From Lepus europaeus (Eukaryota; Chordata; Mammalia; Lagomorpha; Leporidae), in assembly GCF_033115175.1 (NCBI RefSeq), contig NC_084838.1, positions 39,721,468 to 39,785,467 on the forward strand: DNA of 64,000 nt, in the 5' to 3' direction. The stretch's first letter is position 1. The number at the start of each line of letters is the position of its first letter. Below are positions 57,133 to 64,000 of the stretch, in pieces. A program made the position numbers and the translations under genes. The notes beneath the pieces are model-generated. The model did no database searches. It saw only the letters and a program-made list of their open reading frames with translations, and was not told the origin of the DNA.

Positions 57133-57467
57133 GGCCGGCGCCGCGGCTCACTAGGCTAATCCTCCGCCTTGTGGCGCTGGCACACCAGGTTCTAGTCCCG
57201 GTCGGGGCACCGGTTCTGTCCCGGTTGCCCCTCTTCCAGGCCAGCTCTCTGCTGTGGCCAGGGAGTGCAGTGGAGGATGGCTCGAGTGCTTGGGCCCTGC
57301 ACCCCATGGGAGACCAAGATAGGCACCTGGCTCCTGCCATCGGATCAGCGCGGTGCGCCGGCCGCAGCGCGCCAGCCGCGGCAGCCATTGGAGGGTGAAC
57401 CAACGGCAAAGGAAGACCTTTCTCTCTGTCTCTCTCTCTCACTGTCCACTCTGCCTGTTAAAAAAAA
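57133..57467 (+). repeat. Type 1 SINE, first insertion
   Basis: Perfect AAAAAGTAATTAATT at 57118-57132 and 57468-57482. Confidence 0.95.
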
Positions 57468-57502
57468 AAAAAGTAATTAATTTTCTTTATTTGAAAGGCT
57501 GA

Positions 57503-57814
57503 GAGGGTCCTGTGGCATAGTGGGTAAAGCCGCTGCCCAAGATGGTGGCATCCCATATGGGTGCCGGTTGGAATCCCAGCAGCTCCACTTCTGATCCAGC
57601 TCCTTTCCAATGGCCTGGGAAAGCAGCAAAGGATGGCCGAACATGGGAGACCTAGAAGAAGCACCTGGCTCCTGGCTTCAGCTGGGGCCAGCCCCAGCTG
57701 TTGTGTCCATTTGGGGAATGAATCAGCAAATGTAAGATTCTTTCTGTCTCTCCCTTTCTCTCTGTAACTCTGCCTTTCAAATAAATAAATAAATCTTAAA
57801 AAGGAAAGGAAAAG
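57503..57814 (+). repeat. Type 2 SINE, second insertion
   Basis: AAGGCTGA(G/A)AG repeats flank it (about 57496 and 57815). Confidence 0.9.
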
Positions 57815-58210
57815 AAGGCTGAAAGACGGAGATCTCCTATCTACTCGTTCGCTTCCCACAGTAACTGGGGCTGGGTCAGGTGAAAGCTGGGAGCCAGGAA
57901 TTCCATCCAGGTCTCCCACATAGGGAGCAGGGACCCAAGTACTTAAGCCATCACTGTGAACCTCCCAGGGTGTGTATTAGCAGGAAGCTGGAATCAGGAT
58001 TGGATCTGGGATTTGAACTCTGAGCCGGTATGCCAGTCAGCATGTTACCCACTGTGCCGATGTGCACGCTAAGCCCGTGCCTTCTGTTTCTGAGGAGCGC
58101 GCCTCACATGGGAGGAACGTCCTGGAGTGTACTCTGTCGGCCCACGATGGGGACGAGGTCTCAGCGATGGCTCCAGGAAGCCTGGCTTACGTCTGCTTTC
58201 CTGTCTTCAG

Positions 58211-58354
58211 GGTCCAGCTGAGCCCAGGAGCTGCACGGAATGGTGGCAGTCACCTTGCCAGTGCAGTGGGCATGGACCAGACTGCAAGCTAGCGGAGCAA
58301 GGCGTCCATCAGGAAGAGGGGACACACAGCTGGGCTTGAAGCTTTTTCTTCGGG
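58211..58354 (+). other. ATOSB: ATOSB 5'UTR exon
   Basis: Bounded by acceptor ctgctttcctgtcttcag (ending 58210) and donor GTGAGT at 58355. It has several ATGs (first at 58240), so it is unlikely to start the main protein. Exon status rests on splice signals only. Confidence 0.6.
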
Positions 58355-58594
58355 GTGAGTACCAGAGAGAACGAGAGGGGAGTTGGTCCAGTAAGAAGTC
58401 TGAGCTAAACAAGCCACGCTCTCAAGAGTTCTTAGAAACCCCTACATTCCCCACATCCATCCCGGGGTTTGCACACCTTCACCCTCAGGAACCCCTCAAG
58501 GTCACGCCAGGCCAGGGAAGGGTCTGAAATGCAGCTGGAAGGAAAAAGACTCATTGAGTCCCCTGACCACCTTTTCTTCTCTTCTCTTGCACAG

Positions 58595-58870
58595 ATGTCC
58601 CCAGGCCCCCCAGCCCAGGCCCAGCATAAAAGGCCGTGGGGGGGGCCCCCCACTGACCCAAGGGGGGCTTCATGCGCCACGTGCAGGCGGAGCCGTCTCC
58701 ATCCTCAGAGCCCGAGGCTGGCCCTTCACAGCCTCCAGGCAGACAGGGGGCCCTCCAGGGTGGCCTGCTCATGGGCTACAGCCCGGCGGGGGGGGCAGCA
58801 TCCCCCGGGGTCTACCAGGTATCCATCTTTTCCCCTCCGGCTGGTGCCTCTGAGCCACACAGGGCCCTGA
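58595..58870 (+). other. Overlapping upstream ORF in the ATOSB coding exon
   Basis: The coding exon follows acceptor tcttctcttgcacag (ending 58594), so the exon begins with ATG itself. That ATG opens a 91-codon frame, different from the ATOSB frame, ending at 58870 and overlapping the main start at 58672. It is probably a translational modifier rather than a protein gene. Confidence 0.5.
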
Positions 58871-61137
58871 AGCGTCCAGCCCCACCTACTGAGGGTCCAC
58901 GGGAGCTGAAGAGAGGCCCTGGGCTGGGGGCTAGAGAGGGACTACCGCCTGAAGAACCATCTACTCTGGGGCTCTTGGGCCCAGAGGGCCTGGGGCTGGG
59001 ACTGGGTGTGGCCAGCCAGCATTTTTCCCATCATGGCCTCTGTGTTGTGGAACAGGGAGGTAGTACCACCTCACCTCAGACTTCAGGGGCCCAGAGCCCT
59101 CCCTGGCCCCCATCCAATGCTTCCTGCAATACTTTGCACACCAGAGACTGGGCTTCCCCCAGATCCAGGGGGTCAGGGGTCTTTGGGGGAATCCCCAGGG
59201 CCAGCCCCTTCGGGCCAGCTGCACACACTTGACACTGATTTGCACAGTCTTGCACAAATAGGGGGTAAGAGCCCAGTGGCTGGGGTGGGCAATGGGGGCA
59301 GCCCCTGGCCTAGGGAGTCCCCTGGCACTGCCAATGGGCACAGTCCCGAGCACACACCCCCTGGCCCTGGACCCCCAGGCCCCTGCCCCACCAAGCGAAG
59401 GCTGCTTCCTGCTGGAGAAGCCCTGGATGTCAGCTCTGAGGATGAGGGTCCAGCCCCTCGGAGGCGCCGGGGAACCCTGGGCCACCCTCCTGCTGCCAAC
59501 AGTTCTGATGCCAAAGCCACACCCTTCTGGAGTCACCTGCTGCCTGGACCCAAGGAGCCTGTTTTGGTGGTAAGCCAATACCACCATGAAGTGGATACTT
59601 GTGTGGGTGAAGGGGCGATGCTTTGATGAGCTCCTGTCCCAAAATACACCTGGCCTCCACCCAGTCTCCTTTCTTAACCTTTCACCTCTGTAGGACCCAA
59701 CAGACTGCAGTCCCATGGGGCGGAGGCTGAAAGGTGCCCGTCGCCTGAAGCTGTAAGTGACCAGCTTCTCCCTCTGTCCTGTTCCTGAGAATGCGGGTCA
59801 AAACCTATAGTCCAGGATAGGGGACCCCAGAGCAGGAGCCCTAGATAATGGCAAAGAATGGAACCTGAGGACATGGGCAGGAATCCCGGAATATCTGAAG
59901 CTATGCGTCCCTTCCCCCACCAGGAGCTCCCTTCGAAGCCTCCGGAAGAGCCCAGGCCTGCTGAGCCCCCCCAGTGCCTCCCCTGTTCCTACCCCTGCTG
60001 TCAGCCGTACTCTGCTGGGCAACTTTGAGGTAGCTCCCACTGGGCTTTGTGACTGGGGGCTCCGGGGAGCAGTGGGACAGTGGCTGCGGGGTGGGACGCG
60101 TGGTGTGGATGGGTAAGGACCGGGGTCTCTCCCACCACGTGGTGTGGATGGATAAGGACTGGGGTCTCTCCCACCACGTGTTCCCCCACCCCAACCCCAG
60201 GAATCCTTGCTGAGAGGACGCTTTGCACCATCTGGCCACATCGAGGGCTACACAGCAGAGATTGGAGCGAGTGGGTCCTACTGCCCCCAGCATGTCACGC
60301 TGCCTGTCACCGTCACCTTCTTCAATGTTTCCGAGCAAAACGCCCCGGCCCCCTTCCTGGTAGGACCTAACTCCAACCCGAAGGTAGCTTATTAAGAGGA
60401 TGAGGGGCCTTGGGGAGAGAGGGGGGGACAAGAGTTATTCCTGTTCCTCACCTAGGAGTGGGGCAGAGTGAGGTGGGGCAGAGGCCATCTAGGGTCTGAG
60501 ACTGTGGAGCGGGGCAGGTATTTAGGGCTCAGGGCTCTCCTGCTCCCCACCTTGGCTAATGGCTCCATGGCCTTCCCAGGGCGTCGTGGACTTGAACCCC
60601 CTGGGGAGGAAGGGTTACAGTGTGCCCAAGGTGGGCACCATCCAAGTGGTAAGTCTCCCTACGGGAGTGGGTGGGTAGAGAGGAGAACAGCCTCTACGTC
60701 TTACCAACCTTGACTGTCCTGTCCCCAGACCTTATTTAACCCCAACCAGACTGTGGTGAAGATGTTCCTCGTGACCTTTGACTTCTCGGACATGCCTGCT
60801 GCCCACATGACGTTCTTGCGCCACCGCCTCTTCTTGGTGCCTGTGGGTGAGGAGGGAAATACTAGCCCCACCCACCGCCTCCTCTGCTACTTGCTGCACC
60901 TCAGGTAGCCCTTCCCTGATTAGGATCTCTCCTTGCTTCTCTGCTGTCTGGACTCTTCCTTTAATCACACTCTTCTCCCTTAGGTTCCGGAGCTCCCGCT
61001 CAGGCCGTGTAAGCCTGCATGGAGATATCCGCCTGCTTTTTTCCCGCCGGAGCCTGGAGCTGGACACAGGGCTCCCCTATGAACTGCAGGCTGTGACCGA
61101 GGCCCCCCATAATCCACGTTATTCACCTTTGCCCTGA
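58672..61137 (+). CDS. ATOSB: ATOSB (FAM214B), Atos homologue B, multi-exon, with one apparent frameshift
   Basis: Coding segments: 58672-59569, 59694-59752, 59924-60029, 60201-60359, 60580-60648, 60729-60904, 60984-61137 (stop TGA). All introns are GT-AG with matching phases. After removing one surplus C the product is 539 residues, against about 538 in human. Start M-R-H-V-Q-A-E agrees with the human N-terminus as remembered. Layout: a Pro/Gly/Ser-rich, disordered-looking N-terminal half (1-300) with basic clusters (K-R-R about 245; R-R-R-R near 268) suggesting nuclear import; the conserved Atos middle domain (DUF4210) from about L-L-G-N-F-E (residues 349-354); a C-terminal 'chromosome segregation'-type domain around residues 480-535 (L-L-C-Y-L-L-H-L-R-F ... 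S-L-H-G-D-I-R-L-L-F). The Drosophila relative Atossa is a nuclear transcriptional regulator; the mammalian role is inferred from it. Odd point: a C run at 59156-59160 has one C too many between W-A-S-P and D-P-G-G, shifting the frame and giving a stop at 59230-59232; downstream reading is intact, so an assembly error or recent allele is likelier than old decay. Confidence 0.93.
60099..60176 (+). repeat. Two tandem 39-bp units in an ATOSB intron
   Basis: Copies start at 60099 and 60138 (cgtggtgtggatgg(g/a)taagga) and differ at about two positions. The intron (60030-60200) is only 171 bases, so the duplication makes up nearly half of it. Confidence 0.93.
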
Positions 61138-61465
61138 TTGCAGGCGCTCTGAACCCACGTGGGCCAACAGCCTGCCCCTCCTCTTCCATCTTGGACCGAG
61201 TAAACACATGGAGAGATGGCGAGAGACCCTTCAGGCTTGAATGAAAGTTCTCGCCCTGCTCGTGCCCAAATTGACTATTTGGGTGTTTAAAGCTTCTGGT
61301 CCTTCCACACCCTGCCCTACTCCGGGTACTCGACGTGCCTGTCCCCTCTCTTGGGTTTCCCAGGCCAGCTTAGATAGCAGGGACAAACCAGAGCTACCCT
61401 GAGTTTGTCCCAAGTTCCCAGGCAATTCATGCCAGCGTTGCCTCCCTGTCCTGGGCAGGGGCCAC

Positions 61466-61502
61466 TTATTATTTTATTTATTTTTAATTTATAATTTATT
61501 CA
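61466..61502 (+). promoter_or_regulatory. AU-rich element in the ATOSB 3'UTR
   Basis: tattattttatttatttttaatttataatttatt: two or three ATTTA pentamers in a U-rich setting, the class of element that lowers mRNA stability. Confidence 0.5.
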
Positions 61503-61737
61503 AATTGGATTGCCTTGGTAACCTCCCACACCTGATAATTGGCGTCACCCCCTTCCTTTCCCACTCAAAGTTACTGCTCCAATCTCAGGAGTTGAAGAGG
61601 CTGATGTGAGGGTAGGGGGAGAAGTGCTCTCCCTCGGCCGAAGGCAGAGGGGTTATTCCAGAGAGACTGAGTCATTAGCCAAAGACTCAGCTTCCCCTGT
61701 CCTCCCCCTCTGACCCATCTCCGAAAGCCAACTTCTA

Positions 61738-61788
61738 CGTGTGTGTGTGTACAAGCTTGTGTTTGTGTGTGTGTGTGTGTGTGTGTGA
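61738..61788 (+). repeat. (GT)n microsatellite
   Basis: gtgtgtgtgtgt interrupted by acaagctt, then (GT)n of about 13 units. Confidence 0.9.
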
Positions 61789-62194
61789 GGCAGAGAGAGA
61801 GGGAGTACATGCATGCACACACAGGGGTTAACTGCCCCTCACCTAGGGCTCCAGACTCCACGTCCCTCTCCTTCTGCCTGTGTCTCCTTGCTTTGGGGTC
61901 CTGACTGAGGAAGGTGTCCAGGGGCAGAGTCAGGGCAAAGGACTGGGGTGCCTCCTCTCACCTGGCCGGACTCTGACCCACCTACCTCAGCTGGGGTGAG
62001 GGGCAGCCCTCAGACTCAGTCATGTGGTTCCCAACTACCCCAATCCCCACTCCAGACTCTGACCCAGCCTCAGCCCAGACTCCTGGGGCTGGGCAGAGGG
62101 GAACAAGCATTTGCTGAAACTTGAAAACAAAACAAAACAAAAACAGGAAAAAGTTGTACCTGGTACTTTTTTAAGAAAAACATTTAAGAGAAAG

Positions 62195-62200
62195 AATAAA
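62195..62200 (+). terminator. ATOSB: ATOSB polyadenylation signal
   Basis: AATAAA in aaagaataaattcttg, followed within 30-40 bases by a T-rich stretch (ctaatctttcccttttctttc). Cleavage is expected near 62215-62220. Confidence 0.75.
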
Positions 62201-62536
62201 TTCTTGTTTGGAAACTTGAACTAATCTTTCCCTTTTCTTTCGGGATGAGGGGGCTTCACATGAGGTGGGACCCTGCATTTTCTCCCGGAGAGCAGGCAGT
62301 AAGCTTGAGCCCATGCTGATTCTCGGAGCTTGGTCTTCCTCTTCTCAAATGATGAGTGGGAAGGAGGTGTTGGGGGAAAAGTTGAACTCCCCGGGGCTGG
62401 CATCGTGGCGTAGTGGGCTGAACTACCAGTTCCATCCTGACCCAGCCCCTGTGGTTGCAGCCATTTAGGGAAGGAACCAGTGGATGGAAGAACTCTCTGT
62501 CCCTGCCTTTCAAATAAATAAAATAAATAAATCTTA

Positions 62537-62849
62537 CTTGAAAGGCAGAGTTACACAGAGAGAGGAGAGGCAGAGAGAGAGGTCTTCCATCCGCTGGTTC
62601 ACTCCCCAGTTGACTACAACGGCCAGAGCTGTGCTGATCTGGAGCTGTGCTGATCTGAAGCCAGGAATTTCCTCCGGGTCTCCCACGTGGGTGCAGGGGC
62701 CTAAAGACTTGGGCCACCTTCTACTGCTTTCCCAGGCCACAGCGGAGAGCTGGATCGTATGTGGGGCAGCCAGAACTCGAACCAGTGCCCATATGGGATG
62801 CCAGCGCTGCAAAGCGGTGGCTTTACCCACTATGCCACAGCACCGACCC
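62537..62849 (-). repeat. Type 2 SINE with 19-bp internal tandem
   Basis: cttgaaaggcagagttacacag to ccacagcaccgaccc; gagctgtgctgatctg is repeated at about 62627 and 62643. Confidence 0.9.
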
Positions 62850-63148
62850 ATTTTACTTATTTGAAAGACAGTGTTAGAGACAGAGAGAGACGGAAAGGTC
62901 TTCCATCCGCTAGTTCACTCCCCTAGATGGCTGCAACTGCTGGAGCTGGGCCGATCAGAAACCAGGAGCTTCTTCCTGGTCTCCCACGCAGGTGCAGGGG
63001 CCCAAGCACTTGGGCCATCTTCCACTGCTTTCCCAGGCCATAGCAGAGAGCTGGATTGGAAGTGGAGCAACTGGGACTCGAACTGTCGCCCATATGGGAT
63101 GCTGCTGCAGGCCGTGGCTTTAACCTGCTGCGCCACAGTACAGGCCCC
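62850..63148 (-). repeat. Type 2 SINE, same orientation
   Basis: ttttacttatttgaaagacagtg to gccacagtacaggcccc, directly behind the previous copy. Confidence 0.9.
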
Positions 63149-63178
63149 TAAATAAATAAATCTTTAAAAAAAAAATTT

Positions 63179-63470
63179 AAGTCTCTGAATGTGGATCTGG
63201 ATCCTTATACTGGTTCTGTTGATGATTTTAACGCCTCGGAATTTCTGTAAAATGAGGGTGACTGAGCAGACCTATGAAAGGATAAAGCCAGAGCATCGGG
63301 GGGTGTGTGCAAGGTGACATGCCCCAGACAAGGTTGGAGGTCCAGGCTTGCCAGGGTATGCAAGGGGACCAGGCCCGCCAGACCCCGACTGGGAAGAGAC
63401 AGGAGAACCGTGGCGCCTTGGGAAAGAGAGTGCAAAATCTCAGCTCAATCACCAGGCAAAGTGAGGCCCA
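63179..63470. other. Intergenic spacer between ATOSB and STOML2
   Basis: Unique sequence, no gene recognised. Confidence 0.5.
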
Positions 63471-63591
63471 GTTACCACGGCAACGGGAACGGGGTCAGTC
63501 CCCAGCGGGAAGGCTGGGCGCAGCACAGCGGGGCTACCAGAGAATCTCCATGGCAACGAGTCAGCGCCGACCCAGCGGTCGCTATGGTGAC
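63471..63591 (+). promoter_or_regulatory. Cluster of three X-box (RFX-type) motifs
   Basis: GTTACCACGGCAAC (63471-63484) is a perfect match to the X-box GTNRCC-N(0-3)-RGYAAC. ATCTCCATGGCAAC (63544-63557) and GTCGCTATGGTGAC (63578-63591) are imperfect ones. They lie 360-480 bases upstream of the STOML2 start codon. Confidence 0.55.
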
Positions 63592-63679
63592 AGATGGGGG
63601 CGACTACACGCTCTAGTGGGTAAACTGAGTCTCGAGGCTCGGTAAAGAATGCAGGAAAGAGTGTTCGTTTTGTTCACCA

Positions 63680-63950
63680 CTCAGGGGATCTCGACCTCGA
63701 ACGGCGAGAACCAGAACGCAGCAGCAGCCTCGGGGCCTCTGTGGAAGGTCCGCGTCTCCCCGCAAACAACTTGGGGCACGCGCCGCCAAGCCACGCTGAT
63801 TGGGCGAGTGTGGCCTGGGGGAAGGGACATCCGGAAGGAAGTACATCCGGGGGCGTGGCCCTGCGGCCGGAAAGGCTCGGGTCTGGGCTGCAGGAGCGGC
63901 CGCTCTGCTCCTCGTCTCGTTGGTTCCGGAGGTCGCTGCTGCGGTGGGAC
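63680..63950 (+). promoter_or_regulatory. STOML2: STOML2 CpG-rich promoter and 5'UTR
   Basis: CpG-dense and TATA-less. CCGGAAG/GGAAG ETS-type motifs (catccggaaggaag 63829-63842, catccggggg 63846-63855, ggccggaaagg 63867-63877) and an inverted CCAAT-type box (tgattggg at 63798-63805), typical of housekeeping mitochondrial genes. Confidence 0.75.
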
Positions 63951-63995
63951 ATGCTGGCGCGCGCGGCGCGGGGCACTGGAGCCCTTTTGCTAAGG
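63951..63995 (+). CDS. STOML2: STOML2 first coding exon (partial gene)
   Basis: ATG at 63951 reads M-L-A-R-A-A-R-G-T-G-A-L-L-L-R and stops in phase 0 at the donor GTGAG (63996). This is the start of stomatin-like protein 2, an SPFH-family scaffold of the mitochondrial inner membrane that binds cardiolipin and prohibitins; the Arg/Ala/Leu-rich, acid-free start is the beginning of its mitochondrial targeting sequence. The window ends within the donor site, so the SPFH domain lies outside. Same strand as ATOSB, about 1.7 kb after its poly(A) signal, as expected from human gene order. Confidence 0.93.
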
Positions 63996-64000
63996 GTGAG

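Larger units (their letters stand above)
57110..58058 (-). repeat. Type 3 SINE, inverse, containing two SINEs
   Basis: Tail part 57110-57132 and 57468-57502 (ttctttatttgaaaggctgag), body resuming at about 57816 (aaggctgaaagacggagatctcc) to gccgatgtgc at 58058. The insertions are 57133-57467 and 57503-57814. Confidence 0.87.
61138..62220 (+). other. ATOSB: ATOSB 3'UTR
   Basis: From the stop codon to the poly(A) signal. Includes an AU-rich stretch with overlapping ATTTA units at about 61468-61500 (ttattttatttatttttaa), a (GT)n tract at 61738-61788 and (AAAAC)n at about 62126-62146. Confidence 0.7.
62393..63178 (+). repeat. Type 2 SINE, internally deleted, tail split by two inverse SINEs (outer element)
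   Basis: Head ggggctggcatcgtggcgtagtggg; about half of the body is missing; tail aaataaataaatctta ends near 62536 and recurs as aaataaataaatctttaaaa at 63149-63178. Confidence 0.87.

Noticed and set aside
58961-59716. 251-codon minus-strand frame
   Set aside because: Antisense of the ATOSB coding exon and an intron; GC-driven.
1-64000. A novel multi-gene system
   Set aside because: All recognisable genes are well-known mammalian ones in conserved order; the remainder is repeats and regulatory DNA.

Overview
The window is mammalian nuclear DNA, almost certainly rabbit or another lagomorph (Oryctolagus-like). Roughly ninety copies of a tRNA-headed, CT-rich, A-tailed SINE (the lagomorph C-repeat/CSINE family) fill much of it. 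Three protein-coding loci are recognisable, and their order and orientation match the human chromosome 9p13.3 block UNC13B - ATOSB (FAM214B) - STOML2.

Layout. Positions 1-35064 are the 5' part of the large first intron of UNC13B (minus strand): no exon was found there, only SINEs, old L1/L2-like fragments, an MLT1-type LTR and simple repeats. At 35065-35086 (minus) lies the first coding exon of UNC13B (MSLLCVR), inside a CpG-island promoter (about 34.8-35.6 kb). From 35.6 to 49.0 kb is an intergenic SINE-rich stretch with a MIR split by an LTR and a SINE, serial SINE insertions at one site, and a 5' fragment of a U2 snRNA retropseudogene. From 49.0 kb the composition becomes GC-rich: a strong CTCF-like site, a CpG island at 49.1-50.6 kb and a second one at 54.0-54.7 kb are the likely alternative promoters of ATOSB (plus strand). 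ATOSB coding exons run from 58672 to 61137, with a 3'UTR to a poly(A) signal at 62195. A SINE cluster separates it from the STOML2 promoter; STOML2 coding exon 1 (MLARAARGTGALLLR) is at 63951-63995, with its splice donor at the window edge.

The genes do not form a pathway: UNC13B is a presynaptic priming factor, ATOSB a nuclear Atos-family regulator and STOML2 a mitochondrial inner-membrane scaffold. UNC13B and ATOSB diverge from neighbouring CpG islands; ATOSB and STOML2 are head-to-tail.

SINE vocabulary used below. Type 1: head like gccggcgccgtggctcaa, body ends ctgcctgtc followed by pure A. Type 2: head like ggggctggcgctgtggc with cccatatgggcgccggtt, tail aaataaataaatctt. Type 3: older, more diverged, with caccctgggaggcagcaggtgatggctcaa in the body. 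Type 1 repeatedly sits inside types 2 and 3 and the reverse was not seen, so type 1 appears youngest. The main anomaly is one extra C in the ATOSB coding exon (C run 59156-59160), which shifts the frame although everything downstream stays intact.

I found no CRISPR array, operon, bacterial or intact viral system. The striking material here is retroposon architecture and promoter motifs.
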